A stretch of 18,120 nucleotides of DNA, taken from the NCBI GenBank assembly GCA_905209435.1, contig CAJLTE010000068.1:1-18120 (forward strand), given 5' to 3'. The stretch's first letter is position 1; each line of letters starts with the position of its first letter. This DNA is from an uncultured Blautia sp. (lineage in GTDB: Bacteria; Bacillota_A; Clostridia; Lachnospirales; Lachnospiraceae). This document shows positions 1-8,011 of the stretch, one piece after another. Below the pieces are notes generated by a model, which did no database searches, was not told the origin of the DNA, and worked only from the letters and a program-made list of their open reading frames with translations. The position numbers and the translations under genes are program-made.

Positions 1-35
1 TGAGGTATTTTCAATTTTCAACATCCACGCTTTTT

Positions 36-41
36 ATTATA
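36..41 (-). promoter_or_regulatory. Possible promoter for a gene beyond the left edge
   Basis: On the minus strand a perfect TATAAT lies at 41-36. Upstream of it is a 6-bp inverted repeat (TCAACA at 65-70, TGTTGA at 78-83, 7-nt spacer) that could be an operator. The best -35 candidate (TTGATA at 66-61) has too long a spacer (about 19-21 nt), so the call is weak. The rest of 1-108, downstream of the first ATPase gene, shows no terminator I can defend. Confidence 0.25.
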
Positions 42-108
42 CAGGAAGCTCCTTTTTTCTGATATCAACACTGTACATGTTGACGCTGCGGAAAGGTCAA
101 GAGGTAAA

Positions 109-1086
109 TTATATTTTTATTTCTTCCGGAAATTGCTTTTTTATTTTCTCAATAATCCATTCCTGCAAATAATACTCATTTAATGTATCTTTAGAATACT
201 TTTCCACACCACCATCGGTTAACTCAATCAGTATATCTGTAAAAAATCTCTCCCAGCTTTCATATCTTTCGCACTCCACATACTCTGACACATTTTCCAA
301 TATACGCTTTAATTTTTCGGATTGAATTATACCAGCTTTTAAAATCAAATACTCAAATGACTCCGGCAGCCAAAGAGAAATTCTACGATTGATCTGTGTC
401 TGGAATGAATCCATACAGCTTTCAATCAATGAGCCAAACGCCGCACCATCAGCTATTACAAGTGTATCTCCTGATTCCAGATTTTTTACCTGCTTAATAA
501 GATTTCCATTTCCGTTAGAACTTATAACATTGCTGTCTTTAAATACATTAATCCAAAACTGATATCCAGAATTGCTGTCCTCTGTAACTACATTCTGGAT
601 TTTATTGTTTTCTAAAATAGGATAGTTACTGTATATTTCCTTAAACTCATGGTATGATTCTTTTATGTCTGTACGTTTTCCATCAGTAATAATCTCATAT
701 ATTTCATGTATACTATAAGGCAACATCTTCAGCAGAGCTCTTGTTACCAGGACAAAATAATTTCCAGATTCTTTTACAAAAGCAGCAAATTCTTTCGTAA
801 ATATAAAATTATTATTTTCCTCAATAAAAATAATGGTTTTTTTCAAAGGATATAATGCATCTTTCCAGTCTCGTCCTACTTCATCGCGAATGTATACATA
901 ATATTCTGCATTTGTTGAAACGGAATATCCTGACTGTTTTCCGCTTCTTAAATATTCATACAAAATATGCAAAAGTGTGGTTTTTCCAGTCGCACTGTCT
1001 CCCTTTATAACAGTGATATTTCTTCTTATGGAAAATTCAAATACTACTTTTTTGCTCTTAGCTCTGAACCAGTAACTTCCTTTCAT
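109..1086 (-). CDS. P-loop ATPase with possible TOPRIM-like domain (full-length copy)
   Basis: About 325 aa from the chosen ATG at 1086, which is preceded by GGAGG nine bases upstream and matches the start of the paralogue at 5289. A longer ORF begins at 1143 but lacks a comparable ribosome site. Seen: Walker A GDSATGKT (residues 29-36), a hydrophobic Walker B-like strand ending IEE (88-90), and a conserved VTR/ATR motif near 114-116. Next come TEDSNSG (168-174), GNGN (192-195) and VIADGAAFG (210-218). Their order (acid after a strand, glycine-rich turn, strand ending in Asp) resembles a TOPRIM fold, as in OLD-type ATPase-nucleases; that is inference. The gene overlaps the end of the DUF4869-like gene by 29 bases, so the two are translationally coupled. 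Function is unknown; a role in defence or stress is possible from context only. Confidence 0.7.
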   Translation of the reverse strand: MKGSYWFRAKSKKVVFEFSIRRNITVIKGDSATGKTTLLHILYEYLRSGKQSGYSVSTNAEYYVYIRDEVGRDWKDALYPLKKTIIFIEENNNFIFTKEFAAFVKESGNYFVLVTRALLKMLPYSIHEIYEIITDGKRTDIKESYHEFKEIYSNYPILENNKIQNVVTEDSNSGYQFWINVFKDSNVISSNGNGNLIKQVKNLESGDTLVIADGAAFGSLIESCMDSFQTQINRRISLWLPESFEYLILKAGIIQSEKLKRILENVSEYVECERYESWERFFTDILIELTDGGVEKYSKDTLNEYYLQEWIIEKIKKQFPEEIKI

Positions 1087-1528
1087 CTTCCATTTCCTCC
1101 GCTTCCAATAACTCTTCCACATATTCTGCCGGATTACATACAATCTTTCCAGTATTCATAATCTGAATTTTAAAAGTACCCTTAAAATGCATAATATGCT
1201 GCAGATATACCGTCAAATCCTTTTTTTCCGCGATTTTAAGAATCCATTTCGCGCAATTATCTCCACAATTAGACATATTATAAATAAAAGAATCATCCTT
1301 CAACATAAGAATCAATACTTTCACACCTCCCGATAACTCTCGAGGAGTAATCGCACCCAATACCGGACTGTCAATAATATGTGAGCTGATTACTGTGGAA
1401 TGGTCTACATCCTCAATCATTTCCTTTACAAAAGGATCCTCTATCCATTCATCCTCATATACATTATCAAAATACGATGGAGCATCTTTCATGTAATCAA
1501 TGTTGGAATAATACCATATTTTTAACAT
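1058..1528 (-). CDS. DUF4869-like small protein, copy 1
   Basis: 156 aa, ATG at 1528 with GAGGT about nine bases upstream. The sequence begins MLKIWYYSN, has a central DSPVLGAITPRELSGGVK motif and then SNCGDNCAKW. It shares all of these with the second copy at 5742-5305 (DSPVLGKIPPTGLSGGVK, STCGDNCAEW). I recognise this as probably the DUF4869 family found in Clostridia; the family has no established function. No signal peptide or membrane segment is seen. It overlaps the following ATPase gene, so the two proteins probably act together. It starts 75 bases after the end of the reverse transcriptase gene and has no convincing promoter of its own, so it may be read from the retron transcript. 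Confidence 0.7.
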   Translation of the reverse strand: MLKIWYYSNIDYMKDAPSYFDNVYEDEWIEDPFVKEMIEDVDHSTVISSHIIDSPVLGAITPRELSGGVKVLILMLKDDSFIYNMSNCGDNCAKWILKIAEKKDLTVYLQHIMHFKGTFKIQIMNTGKIVCNPAEYVEELLEAEEMEDERKLLVQS

Positions 1529-1603
1529 AACATCACAACCTCGCTATCTACAAACAAATTTATCACATCTCCCGCCACTCCAGTGGAAAAGATTAATTGA
1601 CTT

Positions 1604-3202
1604 TTATAAGTTATTTATTTTTTCTTTTATTAGTATTCTTCCATTTGTACTTTTTTCAATTCTATTATATATCTTTTTTAATCCTTCTTCCCCTTCTATC
1701 ATTTTTACAAAGCTTAAATATCCGGCAATTTGTTTTCCAAAATAAAATTTTTCCTCAGTATCATTATTCATTACAATATACTTCAGATAACATTTAGCAA
1801 TATAATTTTTATATGATTTACCAACAGTAACAATGTTTCCTTCTTGGCTCTTAACAATATTTAAACCTAGATATTTTATATAATCTCCTCTATCTTCCAA
1901 AGTTTTTTTTATATATTTTCTATGGTTCGTCTTCAACCCTAATATATCAAGTTTTTCTTTCAATAAGGAATTTATTCTCATTTCTTCTTCTAAACCAATA
2001 ATATCTGGAAATGAAATTAATATATCATCTGCATAACGTGTATAGACATAACCTTTACCTAATTCTTTTGTAAATTCTATGTCAAACTCCTTCATATATA
2101 TATCTGACAATATTGGAGATGTAATTAATCCTATTGGCATTTTTCCTTCACTAAAACAAGTTTCTAAAATCATTAAAACTTGCTCTTCATAGATAGCATC
2201 TATTTCAAATTCCTTCATAAGCTTTTTTACTAATTTCTTTTTCTCAATTGAATTAAAAAATTTATGTATATCAAACTTCAAAAAACTTACATTTTCTTTA
2301 TGACACTCTACACATGTTTTTACTGATTTTCCTTTTTGATATGCAAAAGAATGTTTATCATACATATATTCTTTATCTAAACATATTGCCAATTTTTCAT
2401 GTAACTTTCTCATCGTCTGCCCATTTTCATTATTTTCATATGTAATGATTTTTCTTCTTTTATTTCCATTCCTTAATTCAAAGGTTCTAAAACACTCAAG
2501 CATTTTATCATTGAACGCTTTAATAGTATTTATATCTAATGTATCTAACTTGAAAAAATCTGTTGGATTTCTTTGTAAATCCAATTCTTTTATTACCGTA
2601 TTCTTACTGACAAAATAATAGCCCCTTAATCTGGCTTTATTATGATAAGTAAATATAAACGTTACAATATGTTTAACTATATCCTCTATGTCCTTTGCCA
2701 GAACTGTTTGTATGCTAATTTTTGTCTTACTATTTACTCCAACAAAAGTATTTTTTATTATAAAAGCTATCAATAAGCTTTTTAAATGTGCTATTGCATT
2801 GTCTATATTATAATGATTAAAATTTAATTCTTTCTTTTTTCTTAAATTCTCACCATACTCAGAATATACAATTCCACTAACTATATAAAATAATAATTTA
2901 ACAGAAATAAATACTACGAGATGATTTTCTTTTTCATTGTATTGGTAATTAATGCAGTAATCATCCTTTGGATAACTGTCATTATAATTTAACGTAACTT
3001 CATATTCTGTTTTAAAGCTTTTCGTATAATCTCGTAAAATCTCCTCTTCTAATGTAGTAGGTAATTGATTATTAATAAATTTATAAAATTCTCCCACATA
3101 ATCTGTTGAAAATGCTACTCTTTCAATTTTGGGATGATAATAGATAGTCTTTAATCTATTTATATTATCCTTTAAAACCACATCTTTAGTAAATACACCC
3201 AC
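1604..3202 (-). pseudogene. Retron-type reverse transcriptase; C-terminal part of a probable frameshifted NDT-RT fusion
   Basis: 532 aa from a GTG at 3202. The RT domain is roughly residues 245-530: template-binding start (GNKRRK, 246-251), TCVECH at 296-301 where retron RTs carry NAxxH, motif A FDIHKFF with Asp311, motif B PIGLITSPILSDI (356-368), motif C YADD (390-393), and VTV (458-460) where retrons usually have VTG. Retron RTs copy the msd part of an adjacent RNA into branched msDNA; the RNA lies just upstream at 3745-3588. About 240 residues precede the RT domain, unusual for a plain retron RT of about 300 aa. The GTG has no good ribosome site, and the frame stays open upstream to 3256, encoding NNSLYILIPYER, which fits as the next strand of the NDT-like ORF. 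I therefore think it is the larger part of one interrupted fusion gene, though independent translation or reinitiation cannot be excluded. The catalytic residues are intact. Confidence 0.75.
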
Positions 3203-3234
3203 ATTCCCACAATTTCTTTCTCTTTCATATGGGA

Positions 3235-3567
3235 TTAAAATATATAATGAATTATTTTATATGCACTATTAGTAAATAGCCCTAATTCTACAGCAGACGA
3301 CATCGTATCAAGGAAAATATATGTTCTATATGAAATACCAGCAAAAATCTCTTCTAGTAACTGTATACTTATAGAATTATCTCCTATATTTTCTTTTGTT
3401 AAAAAATCATCTATTATCAATGGTAAACAACCATTAGGAAATTTATCCAGGAAAAAATCTTGTAATATTTTTCTTCTATCACTTTTATCGTTATTATCAT
3501 AATAAGGTCCACATAAAAAAACTATTGGTTTATTAATTTTTATTCTATCATTCAGTACATATGCCAT
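3235..3567 (-). CDS. NDT-like (nucleoside deoxyribosyltransferase-like) retron effector, N-terminal part
   Basis: 110 aa, ATG at 3567 with TTTGGAG eight bases upstream, starting 20 bases after the 3' end of the retron RNA. Residues 15-23 (IVFLCGPYY) match the first strand and phosphate/sugar loop of nucleoside 2-deoxyribosyltransferase-like folds. Residues 83-98 (YIFLDTMSSAVELGLF) carry the S-x-x-E-L-G type motif, with Glu94 a candidate catalytic residue. Known: the Ec86 (Eco1) retron effector contains an NDT-like domain. The ORF stops at residue 110, in the middle of what should be the Rossmann-like core. One extra A in the A4 run at 3258-3255 would continue it as YKNNSLYILIPYER into the RT frame, giving about 655 aa. 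It is therefore either half of a broken fusion gene or a frameshift-regulated one. Confidence 0.65.
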   Translation of the reverse strand: MAYVLNDRIKINKPIVFLCGPYYDNNDKSDRRKILQDFFLDKFPNGCLPLIIDDFLTKENIGDNSISIQLLEEIFAGISYRTYIFLDTMSSAVELGLFTNSAYKIIHYIF

Positions 3568-3587
3568 ATCATTTTCTCCAAATAAAA

Positions 3588-3745
3588 AAAGAATCCTACA
3601 GTAGGCAAGAAGGCTTATACTTAGAGCGTTGCGCTCTAGGAGCGTAAGCTAGCGAGTAGAGCAAGACGCTCTAAGTATAAGCCTTCTTGCCTACTCAATA
3701 ACTTCTTATAAATGCTTCGTCATAAACGAAATACTAGGATTCTTT
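3588..3745 (-). ncRNA. Retron msr-msd RNA
   Basis: Read on the minus strand, the RNA begins with a1 (AAAGAATCCTA, 3745-3735) and ends with a2 (TAGGATTCTTT, 3598-3588), an exact 11-bp inverted pair. Directly after a1 comes a G, the expected place for the branching guanosine. A 5-bp msr hairpin (TTCGT/ACGAA, 3730-3716) follows, then AT-rich linker, then the long msd hairpin (3695-3600). This order (a1, branch G, msr hairpins, msd hairpin, a2, followed by effector and RT genes) is the standard retron layout. The 3' end runs into a T-rich stretch (minus strand, 3590-3584) just before the ribosome site of the NDT-like ORF. No database match was available, so the assignment rests on architecture and on the adjacent RT. 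Confidence 0.82.
3600..3695 (-). repeat. Perfect 30-bp inverted repeat (msd stem)
   Basis: Positions 3600-3629 and 3666-3695 are exact reverse complements over 30 bp, with a 36-nt apical part (3630-3665). The apical part contains a second 6-bp pair (GCTCTA 3633-3638, TAGAGC 3657-3662) and a GCTAGC palindrome. If reverse transcribed, this would give an msDNA of roughly 90-100 nt that is almost entirely one hairpin. A perfect stem of this length without a T-run is not a normal terminator. Confidence 0.9.
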
Positions 3746-3748
3746 ATA

Positions 3749-4438
3749 TTATAGTATAATTCTTTCTTCTGAAGCTGTCAAATAATATCTTTTTTTATTT
3801 CTTGCACCAACTAAATTTTCTTTTTGCAACTCAAATTTTCCTTGTTCTGCATTAAAAATCCATCCTAATGTTTCTAGCACTGTGTTATACTCATTACATC
3901 TCAATAATACATTCAAAAGTCGTACAAGTCCATTAATATATTTTTTTTCTTTACCTAAACTTTCAAAATAATTACTTTTATCTTGTATTAAATATATTAA
4001 CAAAATTAATTCTTTTACCGAAATTGTAATATCTGAATCCAAAATCTTCACACTCTCATCGGGAATATCTTCAGGTAATTTATGTACTGTATATTTTTGA
4101 CTTCTAAACATAAAATCAATTGTTTCATCACTCTTCATATAAAAAGCAAGTTTATCTATGATATAACTTTTTCTTTCTATAATTACTAATTTCCAAAGCA
4201 ATTCATATATATCATATATTGTCAAATAAATCTGACTTCCTTCATGCCATATGTAAAAATACACCTCATTAATATTTACTCGGATTCCAAATTGATACTC
4301 TTGTCCATCTACCATAATACTAATAATGTCATTAAGTACATATGTAGATTTATTAATAACCAAATATCCCTTTTTCTCATAATGCTTTATTTCATTTTCT
4401 CTTATTTTTCTAATGTCTTTAACAAATGTGTATCTCAT
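3749..4438 (-). CDS. Unknown 229-aa protein, possible retron accessory gene
   Basis: 229 aa from the ATG at 4438, which has AGGGTG nine bases upstream. A GTG at 4450 would add four residues but sits on top of that ribosome site. I do not recognise the family. It begins [20 protein letters not shown], is rich in Lys, Ile and Tyr, and has no signal peptide or clear membrane helix. The middle alternates beta-like stretches ([27 protein letters not shown]). The C-terminal half is more helical ([23 protein letters not shown]). No nuclease or HTH motif is evident. The stop codon is three bases from the start of the retron RNA and its 3' end holds the RNA promoter, so it is physically part of the same locus. 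Its low GC matches the RT gene and differs from guaA and the rest of the window. Confidence 0.65.
   Translation of the reverse strand: MRYTFVKDIRKIRENEIKHYEKKGYLVINKSTYVLNDIISIMVDGQEYQFGIRVNINEVYFYIWHEGSQIYLTIYDIYELLWKLVIIERKSYIIDKLAFYMKSDETIDFMFRSQKYTVHKLPEDIPDESVKILDSDITISVKELILLIYLIQDKSNYFESLGKEKKYINGLVRLLNVLLRCNEYNTVLETLGWIFNAEQGKFELQKENLVGARNKKRYYLTASEERIIL
3753..3781 (-). promoter_or_regulatory. Promoter of the retron RNA
   Basis: TTGACA (3781-3776), 17-bp spacer, TATACT (3758-3753) on the minus strand, a near-perfect sigma-A promoter. It lies inside the last codons of the upstream 229-aa gene. The expected start point, about seven bases after the -10 box, falls at 3746-3745, the first base of a1. 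Confidence 0.8.
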
Positions 4439-4470
4439 AATTTTTATCACCCTGTTTCAAATACTGGCAA

Positions 4471-4476
4471 ATTATA
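4471..4476 (-). promoter_or_regulatory. Possible promoter of the 229-aa gene
   Basis: A perfect TATAAT (4476-4471, minus strand) sits 32 bases before the ATG at 4438. No recognisable -35 hexamer lies 16-18 bases upstream, so the call is tentative. Confidence 0.35.
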
Positions 4477-4548
4477 TTGGTAATAACACTGTCCTTTTTC
4501 ATAATATTCTATAAACTATAAATGAGCATCCTGATCAGTATTTTCCTT

Positions 4549-5289
4549 TCAGAATACCATGGAAAAACCACGGGCTCTGCATCCGACTGAAGATGCATAT
4601 TTTCGTCCACTTATTAACTTTAAAACCCTGTCAATCTCAGAACCAAATGCTACTCCATCTGCGATTACGAGTATTTTTTCATTCCTATGTATATTCAGAT
4701 AATGAAATACATTGGATTTTCCGTTCATGGACTCACAATCCAAATCATTTTCTTTGCACACCTGATTGAAAAACTGATACCCTGAATTGCTGTCTTCTGT
4801 AATAATGATATCCGGCTTCACATTTTTCTCATATGTGTCTGTACCATATAATCTGTAGAATTCGTGATAACTTTGTTTCAAAGTTCCATATTTTCCAGAT
4901 GTCCGAATTCCATAAATTTCTTCAACACTATATGCTAATGACGGTAATGCTTCTCTTGTTGCAATTACATAATAATTATCCGTCTTCTGAATTTCTTCAG
5001 CGAATTCCACCGTCTTAATAAATTCATTTCCTTCATCTATAAATACAATACTGTCAGATATTCCCGACAACTGTTCTTTCCACAAAGCACCTTCTAATAC
5101 ATGGCATGTCTTATCACATGTTAAATTAACCGGAGTACCCGAAGGATTATTCACAAATTCTCGAATCATATCTATCAACGTTGTTTTGCCTGTTGAGCTG
5201 TCCCCTCGAATAATGGTCAAATTTCGCCGGAGCTCAAAATCATATTTTAATCGTTTTGTAGAAACAATAACTCTATGTTTACCTTTCAT
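4549..5289 (-). pseudogene. P-loop ATPase with TOPRIM-like domain, C-terminally truncated copy
   Basis: 246 aa, ATG at 5289 with GGGAG nine bases upstream. It is a paralogue of the ATPase at 1086-109 and keeps the same register: Walker A GDSSTGKT (29-36), Walker B FIDE (83-86), TEDSNSG (164-170), NGKSN (189-193) and VIADGVAFG (208-216). After about residue 225 it diverges and stops, whereas the paralogue goes on for about 100 residues. In the alternative frame just past the divergence the DNA encodes FFHGILK, reminiscent of FEYLILK in the paralogue. This suggests a frameshift plus loss of the 3' end where the retron block begins. The ATPase and TOPRIM-like parts may still be made, so loss of function is not certain. 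Confidence 0.6.
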
Positions 5290-5304
5290 TAAACCATTCT
5301 CCCA

Positions 5305-5742
5305 TTAAACAAATTCTCCAGCTATTGATACCAGTTCATCCATAGAATGAACAATCTGATCTGTATTTAAAATTCGTATCGTAAACGGCTCTTTTCCAAA
5401 ATTCATTAAGTAATGAAGGTTAATTGTTCTGTCTTCAGTTTCTGTAATCTTCAATAGCCATTCCGCACAATTATCACCACAAGTTGAGGCATTAAACACC
5501 TTATCCTTATCAAATTTGACAAGAATCAATGTTTTTACCCCTCCCGATAATCCAGTCGGCGGAATTTTCCCAAGAACCGGGCTATCAATTACACCACTGT
5601 CCAAAACTGTAGATTCATCCACTGCCTGAATCATCTTTTTCACAAATGGATCTACTATCCAACTATCCTCATAATCATATTTAAAATATGCAGATGTATT
5701 ATATACAGCGCCTTCCATATCCCCATAAAAAATATTCAACAT
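5305..5742 (-). CDS. DUF4869-like small protein, copy 2
   Basis: 145 aa, ATG at 5742 with an AAGGAAG ribosome site upstream. It is clearly paralogous to the product of 1528-1058: same N-terminus (MLNIFYGD), DPFVKKMIQAVDESTV, DSPVLGK, LSGGVKTLILVK and STCGDNCAEWLLKI. The ATPase gene starts 15 bases after its stop, so the two-gene order is identical in both copies. No function is established for the family. The protein is acidic, soluble and without recognisable catalytic motifs, so it may be a partner or regulator of the ATPase. Confidence 0.7.
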   Translation of the reverse strand: MLNIFYGDMEGAVYNTSAYFKYDYEDSWIVDPFVKKMIQAVDESTVLDSGVIDSPVLGKIPPTGLSGGVKTLILVKFDKDKVFNASTCGDNCAEWLLKITETEDRTINLHYLMNFGKEPFTIRILNTDQIVHSMDELVSIAGEFV

Positions 5743-5774
5743 ATGATTTACTTCCTTCCCAGATCATTTTAATC

Positions 5775-5804
5775 ATTGTACTATTATGTGGAATATGTTA
5801 ACAA
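5775..5804 (-). promoter_or_regulatory. Probable promoter of DUF4869-ATPase copy 2
   Basis: TTGTTA (5804-5799), 18-bp spacer, TACAAT (5780-5775) on the minus strand, about 33 bases ahead of the ATG at 5742. Confidence 0.45.
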
Positions 5805-5852
5805 TGTACTTCAAAATTAAACTGGCATGGAACTCAGGCTACAAAATATAAG

Positions 5853-5893
5853 AAAAAGCCGGGAAGTTCACATTTCTGTGTCTTCCCGGCTTT
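5853..5893 (-). terminator. guaA terminator
   Basis: A 12-bp perfect stem (5855-5866 with 5882-5893; AAAGCCGGGAAG and its complement) contains a smaller CACA/TGTG hairpin. On the minus strand it is followed by a T-rich tail. It starts seven bases after the guaA stop codon. Confidence 0.9.
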
Positions 5894-5900
5894 GTATCTA

Positions 5901-7445
5901 TTATTCAAACTCAATAGTAGCCGGTGGCTTTCCAGTGCAGTCGTACATTACTCTGTTAACATGTTTCACTTCGTTTACGATTCTGCTTGTAGTCTTTCCG
6001 ATTACTTCCCACGGAATCTCAGCACTCTCTGCTGTCATGAAGTCGGTGGTTGTTACAGCTCTTAATGCGATGGCATAGTCGTAAGTTCTTTCATCACCCA
6101 TAACACCAACAGATTTCATATTGGTAAGAGCTGCAAAGTACTGGTTTACTTTCTTGTCCCAGCCTGCTTTGGCGATTTCTTCGCGCCAGATTGCGTCTGC
6201 GTCCTGTACCATCTGTACTTTCTCGGCTGTGATCTCGCCGATGATTCGGATTCCGAGTCCCGGGCCTGGGAATGGCTGACGGAATACAAGGTAATCCGGG
6301 ATTCCAAGTTCGAGACCAGCTTTGCGGACTTCGTCTTTGAAGAGGTTGCGCAGTGGCTCGATGATTTCTTTGAAATCTACATAGTCAGGAAGTCCTCCTA
6401 CATTGTGGTGGGATTTAATGACTGTAGACTCACCGCCTACACCGCTCTCTACAACGTCCGGGTAAATAGTTCCCTGTACGAGGAAATCTACTGCACCAAT
6501 CTTCTTAGCTTCTTCTTCAAATACACGGATGAATTCTTCACCGATGATCTTTCTCTTACGTTCCGGTTCTTCTACGCCCTTTAATTTCTCGTAGAATCTC
6601 TCCTGGGCGTTTACACGGATGAAGTTCAGGTTGTATGGGCCGTTTGGTCCGAATACAGCTTCTACTTCGTCGCCTTCGTTCTTACGGAGAAGACCATGGT
6701 CTACAAATACGCAGGTAAGCTGATTTCCAACTGCCTTGGACAGGAGAACTGCTGCTACAGAAGAGTCAACACCGCCGGAAAGTGCACAGAGGACTTTTCC
6801 ATCGCCTACTTTCTCACGGATTGCCTTGATAGATTCTTCTACGAAAGAATCCATTCTCCAGTCACCTGCACATCCACATACGTTGAATACGAAATTGGAG
6901 AGCATCTTTGTTCCCTCCTGAGTGTGAAGTACTTCCGGATGGAACTGTACTGCATACAGGTTCTTCTCTACATTCTCAACTGCAGCTACCGGACAGTCAT
7001 TTGTCCATGCGCTGATAGAAAATCCCGGTGCTTCTTTGGAAATGTAATCATTATGGCTCATCCAGCAGATGGTCTTTGGAGATACATCTTTGAAAAGCTT
7101 GGATTCTGTATTTACATTTACTTCAATCTTACCGTATTCACGGACAGGAGCTTTCTCAACTTTTCCACCCAGCAGGTGCATCATAAGCTGGGAACCATAG
7201 CAGATACCCAGAATCGGGATACCCAGTTCAAAAATCTCCTTTGTATAAGTAGGGGAATCCGGCTCATAACAGCTGTTTGGTCCACCTGTAAAGATGATAC
7301 CTTTTGGCTGGATTTCCTTGATTTTCTCAATACCTGTTTTATAGGAGTAAATCTCGCAGTATACATTACATTCTCTGACACGGCGTGCAATCAGCTGATT
7401 GTACTGTCCACCGAAGTCTAATACAACGACTGTTTCTCTTTTCAT
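5901..7445 (-). CDS. guaA: GMP synthase (glutamine-hydrolysing)
   Basis: 514 aa, a normal length. It converts XMP to GMP using ATP and glutamine, the last step of guanine nucleotide synthesis in the cytosol. The start at 7445 ([18 protein letters not shown]) is chosen because AAGGAGG precedes it by five bases; a start at 7487 would add 14 residues with no homology signal. The class I glutamine amidotransferase domain has GICYG with catalytic Cys82 and the FHPE motif. The ATP-pyrophosphatase domain follows with the PP-loop LSGGVDSS. The C-terminal dimerisation domain holds [14 protein letters not shown] and ends [12 protein letters not shown]. It is monocistronic, with its own promoter and terminator. 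No purine riboswitch was found in the short leader. Confidence 0.98.
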   Translation of the reverse strand: MKRETVVVLDFGGQYNQLIARRVRECNVYCEIYSYKTGIEKIKEIQPKGIIFTGGPNSCYEPDSPTYTKEIFELGIPILGICYGSQLMMHLLGGKVEKAPVREYGKIEVNVNTESKLFKDVSPKTICWMSHNDYISKEAPGFSISAWTNDCPVAAVENVEKNLYAVQFHPEVLHTQEGTKMLSNFVFNVCGCAGDWRMDSFVEESIKAIREKVGDGKVLCALSGGVDSSVAAVLLSKAVGNQLTCVFVDHGLLRKNEGDEVEAVFGPNGPYNLNFIRVNAQERFYEKLKGVEEPERKRKIIGEEFIRVFEEEAKKIGAVDFLVQGTIYPDVVESGVGGESTVIKSHHNVGGLPDYVDFKEIIEPLRNLFKDEVRKAGLELGIPDYLVFRQPFPGPGLGIRIIGEITAEKVQMVQDADAIWREEIAKAGWDKKVNQYFAALTNMKSVGVMGDERTYDYAIALRAVTTTDFMTAESAEIPWEVIGKTTSRIVNEVKHVNRVMYDCTGKPPATIEFE

Positions 7446-7485
7446 GTTTTCCTCCTTGGAATTATAACTATGTTTACTGATGTTC

Positions 7486-7514
7486 ATTATAAGGTAGACC
7501 CGGAACTTTTACAA
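7486..7514 (-). promoter_or_regulatory. guaA promoter
   Basis: TTGTAA (7514-7509), 17-bp spacer, TATAAT (7491-7486) on the minus strand. The predicted leader is only about 35 bases, too short for an upstream aptamer. Confidence 0.8.
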
Positions 7515-7600
7515 TGCTTAATTTTATACAAGTTTATAAGTTTTTTAGAATCTTATCACTTTCTTTTCAAAACTTCCTCACACTTTGCTCACAATTTCCC

Positions 7601-7758
7601 TGTATATTAATAAGCAAATAAAGCAAATGCTTTACAGAACAAATGCAAATGCTTTTTCATCATATAGATTTTTAACTTTTTTCTTTTTCATACTTATGCC
7701 GGGCCGAAAGGTCCGGCCCTCCTTCATTTTACAGACTTTTTTGCAAGTCTGTTTTTTT
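7601..7758 (+). ncRNA. Candidate small RNA A (GNRA hairpin plus intrinsic terminator)
   Basis: No credible coding frame. Conserved parts shared with small RNA B are a 33-bp identical block (7595-7627, with 8006-8038 in B), a pyrimidine-rich stretch ending TTTTTCATACTT, and a hairpin GCCGGGCC-GAAA-GGTCCGGC (7698-7717). The hairpin is followed by CTCCTTC (7719-7725). The transcript would end at an intrinsic terminator: ACAGACTT (7731-7738) pairing with AAGTCTGT (7745-7752), then T7. The tetraloop is GNRA only on the plus strand, and the G-T pair is stable as RNA only on that strand, which fixes the orientation. A -10-like TATATT sits at 7603-7608 but I cannot point to a good -35, so the 5' end is approximate. 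Confidence 0.65.
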
Positions 7759-7841
7759 ATCCACAATTTTATTACTTATTCTGTCCTGTATTCCACATTT
7801 CATTATATGTTTTCAGGATTCTCAGTGGATACATACGCCGA

Positions 7842-7894
7842 AAGTCAAGCGGATATTCACAATTGAAACAAGGGACTTACTTGATTTGGTTAAA
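7842..7894 (+). repeat. Dispersed repeat R1 (short copy)
   Basis: Carries both ends of the repeat family: AAGTCAAGCGGATATTC at the left and ACTTACTTGATTTGGTT at the right. 7860-7894 is the reverse complement of 8234-8268 with two mismatches in 35. The remainder of the longer R2 is missing, so this is a minimal or internally deleted copy. Confidence 0.7.
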
Positions 7895-8011
7895 ATTGCT
7901 CTTCCATTCAGGTAGATGAAATCCTCTATCATGCTTTGATTAATTTATAGGTTTTTTAGAATTTAATCACATTTTCTTCAACACTCCATCACAATTTGCA
8001 CACATTTTCCC

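Noticed and set aside
65..83. TCAACA-N7-TGTTGA as a LexA box
   Set aside because: It does not match the Firmicutes LexA consensus (GAAC-N4-GTTC type); only a generic small inverted repeat can be claimed.
3250..3262. Programmed -1 ribosomal frameshift between the NDT-like ORF and the RT
   Set aside because: The sequence TAT AAA ATA ATT has no X-XXY-YYZ slippery heptamer, and four A residues are too few for efficient polymerase slippage. A mutation or error is simpler.
3600..3695. 30-bp inverted repeat as a plain transcription terminator
   Set aside because: The stem is far longer than intrinsic terminators, no T-run follows directly on the minus strand, and it is nested within the a1/a2 pair next to an RT gene.
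7486..7700. GGTCTACC-like sequence upstream of guaA as a purine riboswitch
   Set aside because: The P3 stem and the rest of the purine aptamer core are missing, and the -10 box at 7491-7486 puts the motif upstream of the transcript start.
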